Shown in pieces: positions 14,635-22,738 of a stretch of 25,987 nucleotides of DNA. The notes under the pieces are model-generated. The model was not told the DNA's origin. It did no database searches and saw nothing but the letters and a program-made list of their open reading frames with translations. Position numbers and translations under genes: made by a program. This DNA comes from a virus. The stretch covers positions 1 through 25,987 of the IMG/VR virus record IMGVR_UViG_3300010885_009516, one strand, 5' to 3'. Numbering within the stretch: the stretch's first letter is position 1; every line of letters starts with the position of its first letter.

Positions 14635-15474
14635 TCAGGAGGCGGCTACGAAAAAATTAGCCATGTCCAGTGTGAATACCTGTTGATATTGATGTGTACA
14701 AGATGGACAAGTAATATTAAGAGGTCTGAGTTCGCTGCCTTCTCTTAGTTTAATTACATAGTCTCTAATGGCATTAAACAAAGTTCTATCACAGTTTAAA
14801 ATAAATTCTTCAATATGCTGCTGCTCAATTACTATAGCACCTGGTGCACGAATTTCAATTATACTTTGACTAATTGCTTTGACAGTAACTTCTACCAGAG
14901 CTTTCATCATAGTATTCATTCTTGTAATTCTATCAGACTCGGGCATTTCTGTTGCTTGATTAAGCATTTGCATAGTTTTTTGCTGTTCAAACTGTTGCAA
15001 GCTATTATTGGTCATTTCTCTATAGTTCAACGGCTTAAAATGAAAACTCAAATCACCAACTTCAAAAGTTTTACTAAAATCGCTGGCCTTAAGATTATCA
15101 ATAACTGTGCGTAGGTCAAGACCAAAATCGTGTTCTTCGCCGCAGCTGGGGCAGATACTACTGATATCCATACTGTGTCCATAGCTGGCAATTCTAATAG
15201 CTACAAGTAGAACGTCGAGGTCAGTACCTGGCGTTGCCCAAGCATCTTTGATAGCTGGAATACAGCTTTGTATAACCCCAGTTACTGCTTCTCCATTGAA
15301 TAGTGCGTCAGGAGTACGGTAAGTGATTTCATCTATGGCAGTCATTGGGAGTACAGCTAACTCGCCGTTTTCGGGATAGTTAATCGCGCCAGAAATCCAA
15401 TTACGTCCCAGACTTGGCAATCTTACATAAATGGCCGGTTGGCGAAAAAATTTAGCTAGTGGATTATTGTCCAT
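14635..15474 (-). CDS. 26: Baseplate hub protein, gp26-like (copy 1)
   Basis: A 279-aa protein starting MDNNPLAKFFRQPAIYVRLP, followed by a LPMTAIDEITYRTPDALFNG stretch and VIQSCIPAIKDAW. A CPSC pair lies near residue 108 and another near 257, the latter followed by TxQYQQ. This matches the T4 baseplate hub family that includes gp26. The paired CxxC motifs likely bind a metal. AAGGA before the ATG is a good ribosome site. It lies 8 nt downstream of a close paralogue, so the two are a tandem duplication within the late leftward operon. Confidence 0.75.
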   Translation of the reverse strand: MDNNPLAKFFRQPAIYVRLPSLGRNWISGAINYPENGELAVLPMTAIDEITYRTPDALFNGEAVTGVIQSCIPAIKDAWATPGTDLDVLLVAIRIASYGHSMDISSICPSCGEEHDFGLDLRTVIDNLKASDFSKTFEVGDLSFHFKPLNYREMTNNSLQQFEQQKTMQMLNQATEMPESDRITRMNTMMKALVEVTVKAISQSIIEIRAPGAIVIEQQHIEEFILNCDRTLFNAIRDYVIKLREGSELRPLNITCPSCTHQYQQVFTLDMANFFVAAS

Positions 15475-15482
15475 GAAAATCC

Positions 15483-16307
15483 TTATGTGTTATTGGGTAT
15501 ATTCAAATTATACGCCTGTTGATATTGTGTTGCACAACTAGAACATGTTATTTCTGCAGGTTTAACTTCAGTTTGTTCTTTGTTTTTGATAATAAATTCT
15601 TGTATTTGCATGTAAATCGATTGATCGCAATTAGCTAACCACTCAAAAATATGTTCTCTATTATCAACTTTTACTTCCGGTGTTTTAACATATTCAATAT
15701 TTTGTGATAATACTCTAGTGGCAATTGATTTAACTTTTTCCAACAACTCTGCTACTTTTTCTGCTTTAACTTGGTTATCAATGTTGTCATCTTCAAGCAC
15801 AGCTAATACAGATTCATCATCTAAATTTATTAAATTGTTATCGTTTAATTGTTTATAGCTTGGTGGACGGAAGTATATTTTAAGATCATCAATATGTAAC
15901 GGCTGAGAATAATCTGGTGATACTATCTGATCTAAAACTTCTTGAAGATTCACTGTAGACTGATCTTCATGTTTGCAAGCTGTACAGGTTGCAGTAATTT
16001 TAAGTTGAGTACCGTGAGATGCAATTTTAATTGCAACAAGTAATTTATCAAGATCAATTGCCGGCATTTTCCAGACATTTTTAATATTTGGCACACAGCT
16101 TTGAATAACTGATACAATTGAAGATCCGTTTACTTGACTAGATCCAGTCATAAAAGCCAATTCGTCTTGCCTTGTCAACGGCAGCACTGGATATTCGTTA
16201 TTTTCTATTAGGTCAATTGCATTAGCTGGATAAAATTTTCCACAGCTAGGCAACTGTACATGCAATTTTGGATGTCTAAAATATTGACTTAGTGGGTTTG
16301 AATTCAT
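15483..16307 (-). CDS. Baseplate hub protein, gp26-like (copy 2)
   Basis: A 274-aa protein. I start it at ATG 16307 because MNSNPLSQYFRHPKLHVQLP aligns directly with the start of copy 1; the longer frame to 16376 would cross the promoter region and overlap the facing gene. It has the same plan: a LPLTRQDELAFMTGSSQVNG stretch, VIQSCVPNIKNVW, CTAC near 109, and CSSC near 256 followed by ATQYQQ. The middle is more acidic than in copy 1. T4 has gp26 plus the unrelated-looking gp51 as hub factors; here a second gp26-like copy may fill a distinct hub role. It is first in the operon, behind a TATAAGTA late-type promoter. Confidence 0.72.
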   Translation of the reverse strand: MNSNPLSQYFRHPKLHVQLPSCGKFYPANAIDLIENNEYPVLPLTRQDELAFMTGSSQVNGSSIVSVIQSCVPNIKNVWKMPAIDLDKLLVAIKIASHGTQLKITATCTACKHEDQSTVNLQEVLDQIVSPDYSQPLHIDDLKIYFRPPSYKQLNDNNLINLDDESVLAVLEDDNIDNQVKAEKVAELLEKVKSIATRVLSQNIEYVKTPEVKVDNREHIFEWLANCDQSIYMQIQEFIIKNKEQTEVKPAEITCSSCATQYQQAYNLNIPNNT

Positions 16308-16320
16308 GGATTTCCGCAGT

Positions 16321-16328
16321 GGTAAATA
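16321..16328 (+). promoter_or_regulatory. Late-type promoter candidate (GGTAAATA) for the tail protein
   Basis: GGTAAATA differs from NATAAATA at one base. It would start RNA near 16334, about 23 nt before the GTG at 16357. It faces the TATAAGTA element on the other strand. It is weaker evidence than the exact motif, but correctly placed. Confidence 0.4.
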
Positions 16329-16338
16329 TATGTCTGTA

Positions 16339-16346
16339 TACTTATA
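16339..16346 (-). promoter_or_regulatory. Late-type promoter candidate (TATAAGTA) for the hub operon
   Basis: The minus strand reads TATAAGTA, one base from the T4 late consensus TATAAATA. Its expected start near 16333 gives a leader of about 26 nt to the ATG at 16307. A similar AATAAGTA stands before gp20, which supports the variant as functional. Confidence 0.45.
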
Positions 16347-16356
16347 GGCTAAAACT

Positions 16357-19300
16357 GTGGACGAACAAAAAATCAATGATCTGATTTATGAGATTAGAAA
16401 TCTCATAAGAACCATAGATAGTGCCGGTACGGCAAAACCATACTCTGGATCAGATACTAGCACAAATAAATCTTCAAGCGGATCCAAAATTAAATTTGGC
16501 GATGTTATGGATCGCGGCGTAAACCGCATTGTCAACGCATTAGGTAAGCTTGATACCACAATTAGAAATCAAGACGCTTCAAGAAAAGAACAACAACGGG
16601 CAATGAGACGGTTTACAGCAGATGTAAATCGAGCCACATCTGCACAGGAAAAACAAACTTCTGCATTAAACAAAACTTCTGCTCAGACAGTTGAAACTAC
16701 TAGATTAACTAAAGAATCTGGATTAGAATGGTACAAGTCAGTTAAAAGCCTTGGCCGCAGCTCAAGTGGGCTTGGTGACGCATTTCTAAGTTTAGGCGGT
16801 GAAAGTAGATCGGCAACTGCCGGACTTGGATTATTATCAGCTGGGTTCGGCGGAGCAACAAAAGCCTTTACAGGATATGCCAGTTCACTAATAAAAGGCG
16901 AGCGTGGTGCAAAACTTTCAGCCAGAGCACTTGAAGATTTTGCAAATCCGCTTTTAGAGTTAGCTGGCACTGCTGGTGGATTTTTAATACAGCTTGGATT
17001 GGCAAGAACTGGTCTTGGCAAGATTCCCGGAGTCAGCAAACTAACTGGTAAGGCACTAGGGGCGTTATCGGGCAGAGCATTAATGACAGCCGGAGCCCTG
17101 GCCTCAACTGCGGCAATATTAGGTAAAGGGTTTGTTAAATTTACCACTACTGGCATGGAGCAGGCCGATGCATTATTTGATAGTTTTCAAAAGCTCAGCC
17201 AAGTTGGTATACGCGGCGCCGGTGGCATGGATGATATATTTGACATGCTGCAAGAGGCGGGTGTAGGCACTGGAAATTTAACTCATTTTAATGCATTATT
17301 AGCCAAGAATAGTCAATCGTTAGGTATGATGGGCGGTACTATAATGGACGGTGCCCGTGCATTTACCAAAGTTGCCGGGGGAATATACAAGTCCAAACTT
17401 GGCGAAAAGTTAATGGCATTGGGCATGCAGCAAGATGAGATGAACGAGCTTGCAATGGTCGGCATGTCTATTGATGCACGACGAGGCACGCTATTAAAGA
17501 AATCAACAGACGAACAAACAGCAGCCACAGCAAAATTTGTTTATGAATTAGACCAAGCAGCACAACTGACCGGTGCCTCAAGAAAAGATGCAGCCGAAGC
17601 TCGAAATGCTGCTATGCAAGAGGTAAAATTTCGTGCTGCTCGGATTACTGCAGAAAGAAACGGTGATACTGAAAAGCTAAGACAATTAGATATAGCTGAA
17701 AAAATGGCTGCAACAGCTAAAAATTTCGGAGATACAAAAGGATTTTCGGGTATTTTAGAACAAGCTGCAGGCGGCAACACTTCTGCTAATGCAGTAGCAG
17801 CACAACAAACATATGATGTACAAGGTGCGATGCGGATGAAAGATCCAACTCAGGCCAAAATACAACAGCATATGGCCAGAAGTGTCGAAACGCAACAACG
17901 AACTTTTTCTGGTGTAGTAGCAATGACCGGTGAGTTGACAAATATTAATACCAGTTTTGTTGCATCTGATGATTTATTAAAAAGACAACTGGCTCTTGAA
18001 GAAGGTGCTGCAAAAGCAGGATTCACTGGTGCAGATGCAGTTGATCGCTTCTTGGCAACTGAAGAAGGTAAACGACTCAACGAGAAGAAACCTGGCGGGG
18101 CACCTGCTAACACCGAACTAATGATTGATGCTGCTAGGATGCAACAAAATGCAGCATTGATAATGGACAAAGCAGTAAACAAATTATCAAATGCTGCTAA
18201 TATACACGAAACAACTGCTACAATGTTGGCTGAATCAGTTAAACTTTTTGCAAAAATTGCAGGAGTAGAACCTGATAAATTAGATGTGTCAACCGGCGGA
18301 CAAGAAACCGCTAGAGCAGTAGCTAAAGAGTTGCGGTATAAAGATGCCAGAAGACAAGCAGAAGATATAGGAAAAGTACAAGCTATAAAACCAACAGAGG
18401 CAGAAACAGAGCAAATAGCACAACAGATTCTTGCAAAAGGGCCAAACTATGGCGATGACGATAAAACAGCTAAGTCTGCCAAACTACTAGCAGAGCATAC
18501 AGGCAAAGCCCTGGAAATAGTAACAACGCCAATTTTTGGTCCGCTTGCTAGACTGCTAAATGGTGGCGGCTTTGCTGAAGGCGGCGTAGCCGAAGGATCC
18601 AAGAGCGGCTACTTGGCACTATTACACGGTAAAGAAAAAATTACGCCATGGGACCAAGTTGGCGAATCAATGGGTACAATGTCTAAGCTTGGAACGTCTG
18701 CTGTTGATACTTACAGCGGAAAATCCGCAGGCAAGGGCGAAGTAGGATCAGGTCCAGCATTTAGTAAAGTCAGTGAGATGTCTGCATTGTTAGAAAAAGT
18801 TGTAGTAGGCATTGATAAATCAAACATGTATCTCAAAGATATACTTGATGAGATCACTGGTGGTGCCACAGTAGGCGGTGCTAAAGCCAGCGGCTCTGCA
18901 AGTGCTAATACCCAAGCAGCTCTTGCAGCACATGATCATAATCATCCTCATGGCGAAGAAGGAGCAGCAGTTAGTCCGGAAGTCGCCAAACAAATAAGCG
19001 CAGGATTTGTAAATCCCCTGGAAAAAATGGTTCAAACCAGTGGTATGATGCGTAATGATGGAAAAACTTATCACGGTGGTATTGACCTGGGAGGAAAAAT
19101 TGGCGACAAGATTATGGCGCCAATTACTGGTAAAATTACCAGAGTTTTAGAAGCAGGCAAAGGTGACGGAGGATTTGGCAACGCTGTTGAGGTCGAAGAT
19201 GCTGTTACTGGAATGAAGCACATGTTTGCTCACATGGATAAATCCATGGCTAAAGTTGGCGACACAGTCACCGCTGGCACACAGATAGGTACCTTAGGCA

Positions 19301-20562
19301 ATACAGGAAAGAGCACTGGCCCACATCTTCATCATGAAATCAAAGATAAGATGGGCAATAGAATTGATCCCAGCCAATTTTATACAGGCGTGACAGACAC
19401 TCAAGGTCGACCAATTGCTAACACAGGGTTTGGGTCAACAGCAGGTGGTGCTGCAACAGGTAATCCACAAGCAGCACGCCGCGGTCAACGATCTGGTGCA
19501 ACTCAAATGCCTGGGTCACCAACTGACATGTCTACCTACATGAAAACTGTGGCCATGTTGGAATCTGGCGGCGATCCTAATGCCAAAGCAGGTTCAAGCA
19601 ACGGAAACTATAGTTCAGCAGGCGGCCTATTTCAATTTTTAGAAAGCAGCTACGAAGGAGTTACTGGACGCAAGGGATCTGGTGCCGAAAGATTTGATCC
19701 TGCCAAGGCCACTGAGGCAATGCAGAAGCTGACTATGATGAACAAAGGTCAGATGGAAAAAGGTCTTGGTCGCGAAGTTTCTGGCGAAGATCTCTACATG
19801 GGACACTTCTTGGGTGCCGGTGGTGCAACCAAGTTCTTACAGGCCAAGGACAAAGATCCAAATCAAAGTGCAGCAAAGTTTGATCCTACTGCGGCAGCAT
19901 CTAATAAGAGCATTTACTACGATCAAAAAGACAACAATCGTGAACGCAGCATGGCTGAAGTTCATAATTTAATGACTGAAAAATATCGTAAACAACAAGC
20001 TGCAATTCAAAGTGGACAAAAGTTACCAGACGTAGTAGCAGCATTAGGAACAGGTGGTGTGCCATTGGCAGGAGGAGCAGCACCAACAGCAGCAGCGCCA
20101 TCACCACCAACAGCAGTAGCAGGAGCAGCAACAACCCCTGTTACAGGATTTGCCCCGGGTGCTCAACCACAGCGAGCACAACAACCTATTACAATTGCTG
20201 GAATGGCACAGAATATTCTAGGTTCAATATTTGGCGGTTTTGGTGGAGGTGCTCCAGCAGGCATGGCAGCTCCAGAAGGTATAGCAGCCCCGAGCGGCAT
20301 AGCAGGACCAACTTTGCCAGGACCAAGCACTGACATGTCTGCTATTACACAGGCCTTGCAAGCACAAACAACAGCCACACAATCTGCTATTACTTCTAGT
20401 ATGGAAAATATGACTACTCGTTTAGTTGAATCTCTTGGAACAGCCAGTGGTGGCGGCGGAGTTGCTAGTGCCGAGGTTCCTGCACTATTGGGAGATATAG
20501 TATCTGCCCAACGAGAACAAACAGCCGCAATTAACAGATTAATTTCAGTTCAAACGGCATAA
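16357..20562 (+). CDS. Large tail protein with M23 peptidase and lytic transglycosylase domains (tape-measure candidate)
   Basis: A 1401-aa protein. The N-terminus (about 1-130) is polar and helical; about 145-270 is Gly/Ala-rich and hydrophobic, as in tape-measure proteins; long helical segments follow. A LytM/M23 zinc endopeptidase domain spans about 900-1010, with HGGIDLGG and HLHHEI metal motifs. A second domain, about 1060-1190, looks like an SLT-type transglycosylase or lysozyme: LESGGDP with the catalytic Glu, SSAGGLFQF and a later GHFLGAGGA. The C-terminus is Ala/Pro/Gly-rich, then helical. It likely sits in the tail and cuts peptidoglycan during DNA entry, taking both peptide and glycan bonds. 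The start is GTG 16357 with a weak ribosome site. It faces the hub operon. Confidence 0.75.
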   Translation: MDEQKINDLIYEIRNLIRTIDSAGTAKPYSGSDTSTNKSSSGSKIKFGDVMDRGVNRIVNALGKLDTTIRNQDASRKEQQRAMRRFTADVNRATSAQEKQTSALNKTSAQTVETTRLTKESGLEWYKSVKSLGRSSSGLGDAFLSLGGESRSATAGLGLLSAGFGGATKAFTGYASSLIKGERGAKLSARALEDFANPLLELAGTAGGFLIQLGLARTGLGKIPGVSKLTGKALGALSGRALMTAGALASTAAILGKGFVKFTTTGMEQADALFDSFQKLSQVGIRGAGGMDDIFDMLQEAGVGTGNLTHFNALLAKNSQSLGMMGGTIMDGARAFTKVAGGIYKSKLGEKLMALGMQQDEMNELAMVGMSIDARRGTLLKKSTDEQTAATAKFVYELDQAAQLTGASRKDAAEARNAAMQEVKFRAARITAERNGDTEKLRQLDIAEKMAATAKNFGDTKGFSGILEQAAGGNTSANAVAAQQTYDVQGAMRMKDPTQAKIQQHMARSVETQQRTFSGVVAMTGELTNINTSFVASDDLLKRQLALEEGAAKAGFTGADAVDRFLATEEGKRLNEKKPGGAPANTELMIDAARMQQNAALIMDKAVNKLSNAANIHETTATMLAESVKLFAKIAGVEPDKLDVSTGGQETARAVAKELRYKDARRQAEDIGKVQAIKPTEAETEQIAQQILAKGPNYGDDDKTAKSAKLLAEHTGKALEIVTTPIFGPLARLLNGGGFAEGGVAEGSKSGYLALLHGKEKITPWDQVGESMGTMSKLGTSAVDTYSGKSAGKGEVGSGPAFSKVSEMSALLEKVVVGIDKSNMYLKDILDEITGGATVGGAKASGSASANTQAALAAHDHNHPHGEEGAAVSPEVAKQISAGFVNPLEKMVQTSGMMRNDGKTYHGGIDLGGKIGDKIMAPITGKITRVLEAGKGDGGFGNAVEVEDAVTGMKHMFAHMDKSMAKVGDTVTAGTQIGTLGNTGKSTGPHLHHEIKDKMGNRIDPSQFYTGVTDTQGRPIANTGFGSTAGGAATGNPQAARRGQRSGATQMPGSPTDMSTYMKTVAMLESGGDPNAKAGSSNGNYSSAGGLFQFLESSYEGVTGRKGSGAERFDPAKATEAMQKLTMMNKGQMEKGLGREVSGEDLYMGHFLGAGGATKFLQAKDKDPNQSAAKFDPTAAASNKSIYYDQKDNNRERSMAEVHNLMTEKYRKQQAAIQSGQKLPDVVAALGTGGVPLAGGAAPTAAAPSPPTAVAGAATTPVTGFAPGAQPQRAQQPITIAGMAQNILGSIFGGFGGGAPAGMAAPEGIAAPSGIAGPTLPGPSTDMSAITQALQAQTTATQSAITSSMENMTTRLVESLGTASGGGGVASAEVPALLGDIVSAQREQTAAINRLISVQTA

Positions 20563-20564
20563 CG

Positions 20565-20572
20565 AATAAGTA
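20565..20572 (+). promoter_or_regulatory. Late-type promoter candidate (AATAAGTA) before gp20
   Basis: AATAAGTA is one base from NATAAATA. It lies just after the stop of the 1401-aa gene and ends 23 nt before the gp20 ATG. It shares the NATAAGTA form with the element before the hub operon. Confidence 0.4.
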
Positions 20573-20595
20573 TATAATAAATTACGGATCAGTTA

Positions 20596-22398
20596 ATGGC
20601 AGATACAGAAAAGAAAGGGTGGCGCAAATATTTTAAAGTCGCTAATGTAGGCGGCGAACTAAGTCCTCTGAGTGGAAAATCCGCCGATGGGCTTCCTGGA
20701 TATGGTCGAAATGACGGCCGTGATTCAATGCGCGGCCATGCTGAAGTTGCTTATCGTAACTATGCAAGCCGGTTACCTGAAGTATATTCTGGACATCCAA
20801 ATCGCATTGAGCGTTATAATCAATATGAAAATATGGATTCCGACAGCGAAATTAATGCTTGCTTAGATATTATAGCAGAATTTTCTACACAAACAACAGA
20901 AAATGACCCGTTGCCGTTTAAAGTTAACTATAACGATAAACCAACAGATAATGAAATTTCTATTATTAAAAAACAACTTCAGCAATGGGTAAAGTTAAAC
21001 AAACTTGATCAACGTATGTTTCGTATTTTCCGTAATGTACTCAAGTACGGAGATCAGGTATTTGTTCGCGATCCAGAAACATTTGAAATGTACTGGGTTG
21101 ATATGACTAAAGTTGCCCGGGTCATTGTCAACGAAAGCGAAGGCAAGCGTCCCGAACAGTATGTTATCCGTGATATTAATCCTAACTTTCAGAATTTATC
21201 AATTGCAGTTAAGACTACTACAGATTTTCGAGCAACTCCACCGTCAGCAGGCTATACTGCGCCTAATAATTATACAGCACCTAATGCTGGAGCTGGTGGG
21301 CAAGGCTCTAGTGGCAGCAGATTTTCGGCTGCAATGAATGAAACAGTTATTGATGCCAAACATGTGGTGCATCTCGGGCTTAGTGAAGGACTTGATTTTT
21401 ACTGGCCGTTTAGCATGAGCATACTAGAAGTTATTTTCCGTGTGTTCAAACAAAAAGAATTGCTAGAAGATGCTGTACTAATTTATCGTGTAGCACGAGC
21501 TCCAGAAAGAAGAGTCTTTAAGATTGATGTAGGGAATATGCCAAGTCACTTAGCAATGGGCTTTGTTGAGCGGGTTAAGAATGAAATTCATCAACGAAGA
21601 ATTCCTAGCCATACCGGCGGTGGCGCCAATATCATGGATAGTAGTTACAATCCGCTATCTATTAACGAAGATTATTTTTTCCCACAGGGTGAAAACGGTC
21701 GCGGATCAAGTGTTGAGACCTTACCAGGCGGCAGTAATCTTGGCGAAATTGATGACTTAAAATACTTTAACAATAAAATGTGCCGTGGCTTGCGTGTACC
21801 TAGTAGCTATTTGCCTACCGGTCCTGACGATTCGGATCGTCCCATGAACGACGGTCGTGTTGGTACAGCACTTATACAAGAATATCGCTTTAATCAGTAT
21901 TGTGAAAGATTACAAAGATTGATTGTTGAAAAGTTAGATGATGAATTTAAAATGTTTATGCGATGGAGAGGCTTTAATATTGATTCTGGATTATTTTCAA
22001 TATCTTTTAATCCTCCTCAAAATTTTGCCAGTTATCGAGAAGCAGAACTTGACACCACAAGAGTCAGCGTATACACACAGCTTGAACAGATACCTTATAT
22101 GAGTAAAAGATTCTTGCTCAAACGATATCTGGGATTAACCGAAGAAGAGATACAAGAAAACGAAGAGTTGTGGCACGAAGAAAGATCAGAACCAGAAACT
22201 CCTCAAGCACAAGGTTCAGATTTGCGAGGAGTTGGAGTTATGCCTTCGGGATTTGAATCTGATATAGCAACTGGCGAAGAATTAAGCAACTTAGGAGAAC
22301 CTACTGCAGGTGCAGCACCGGGTGCACCTGGTCAACAACCAGCAGCCGGCATGGGACCTGCAGGAGCAGCACCTGGTCCAACTCCAGCAGCGGGATAA
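20596..22398 (+). CDS. 20: Portal vertex protein, gp20
   Basis: A 600-aa protein with the T4-like portal pattern: NRIERYNQYENMDSDSEINA, DFYWPFSMSILEVIFRVFKQ, KELLEDAVLIYRVARAPERR, then NEDYFFPQGENGRGS, LPGGSNLGEIDDLKYFNNKM and LRVPSSYLPTG. The portal forms the dodecameric ring at one capsid vertex, nucleates prohead assembly and passes DNA. It is longer than T4 gp20 (524 aa); most of the excess is a C-terminal Gly/Pro/Ala-rich tail (about 560-600) and a Gly/Asn/Ala-rich insert near 215-245. It leads the conserved 20-core-21-22-23 order. Confidence 0.95.
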   Translation: MADTEKKGWRKYFKVANVGGELSPLSGKSADGLPGYGRNDGRDSMRGHAEVAYRNYASRLPEVYSGHPNRIERYNQYENMDSDSEINACLDIIAEFSTQTTENDPLPFKVNYNDKPTDNEISIIKKQLQQWVKLNKLDQRMFRIFRNVLKYGDQVFVRDPETFEMYWVDMTKVARVIVNESEGKRPEQYVIRDINPNFQNLSIAVKTTTDFRATPPSAGYTAPNNYTAPNAGAGGQGSSGSRFSAAMNETVIDAKHVVHLGLSEGLDFYWPFSMSILEVIFRVFKQKELLEDAVLIYRVARAPERRVFKIDVGNMPSHLAMGFVERVKNEIHQRRIPSHTGGGANIMDSSYNPLSINEDYFFPQGENGRGSSVETLPGGSNLGEIDDLKYFNNKMCRGLRVPSSYLPTGPDDSDRPMNDGRVGTALIQEYRFNQYCERLQRLIVEKLDDEFKMFMRWRGFNIDSGLFSISFNPPQNFASYREAELDTTRVSVYTQLEQIPYMSKRFLLKRYLGLTEEEIQENEELWHEERSEPETPQAQGSDLRGVGVMPSGFESDIATGEELSNLGEPTAGAAPGAPGQQPAAGMGPAGAAPGPTPAAG

Positions 22399-22401
22399 AT
22401 A
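22394..22401 (+). promoter_or_regulatory. Exact NATAAATA late-promoter match at the end of gp20
   Basis: GATAAATA overlaps the gp20 stop codon. It is an exact match to the late motif, identical to the one at 2079-2086. It ends only 5 nt before the ATG of the small core gene, so RNA starting here would leave that gene nearly leaderless; it more plausibly serves the capsid genes further down, or is fortuitous. Confidence 0.4.
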
Positions 22402-22406
22402 TCTTT

Positions 22407-22625
22407 ATGATTTTAAACGAACTTTACCAACGAGAGCCCAGTGCTTATCAAGATCTTGCTCAAGACAATACCCAGCCTCGGCTGGGTCAATTGCGTAAGA
22501 CTAAATTGACTTTAAGGCAAATAAACAAATTGCGTAAAATGCAAGATGTTAGAGCTTACGAGTTTAATGAAAAACTTAAAAAAGTAAAAGTTCAATATGC
22601 CCCTCCGGCTCAGCCAGTAATATAA
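22407..22625 (+). CDS. Small basic prohead core-type protein
   Basis: A 72-aa basic protein: RLGQLRKTKLTLRQINKLRK, then MQDVRAYEFNEKLKKVKVQY and a short Pro-rich end. Short Lys/Arg-rich proteins with the LTLRQINKLRKM pattern occur right after gp20 in many aquatic T4-like phages, as I recall. T4 has small core genes 67 and 68 at this place, so a role in the prohead core is likely from position. It starts 8 nt after the gp20 stop. No clear ribosome site is seen. Confidence 0.65.
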   Translation: MILNELYQREPSAYQDLAQDNTQPRLGQLRKTKLTLRQINKLRKMQDVRAYEFNEKLKKVKVQYAPPAQPVI

Positions 22626-22701
22626 TAATTACAAATATATTACTAAAAATCATTAAAATACCATAAATTTAGCCGTTATCTCGTATGATTATGTCATATG
22701 G

Positions 22702-22709
22702 TGTAAATA
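22702..22709 (+). promoter_or_regulatory. Late-type promoter candidate (TGTAAATA) before the acidic core gene
   Basis: The 113-nt gap at 22626-22738 contains TGTAAATA, one base from NATAAATA, ending 29 nt before the ATG, plus a strong AGGAGA ribosome site at 22729-22734. The rest of the gap is AT-rich with no other feature I can support. Confidence 0.4.
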
Positions 22710-22738
22710 TCAAGTGAGCCATTACCTCAGGAGATATT

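Noticed and set aside
16308-16376. Longer start of the second gp26-like protein at 16376
   Set aside because: It would overlap the start of the facing 1401-aa gene and cross the promoter elements; ATG 16307 aligns with the start of the paralogue.
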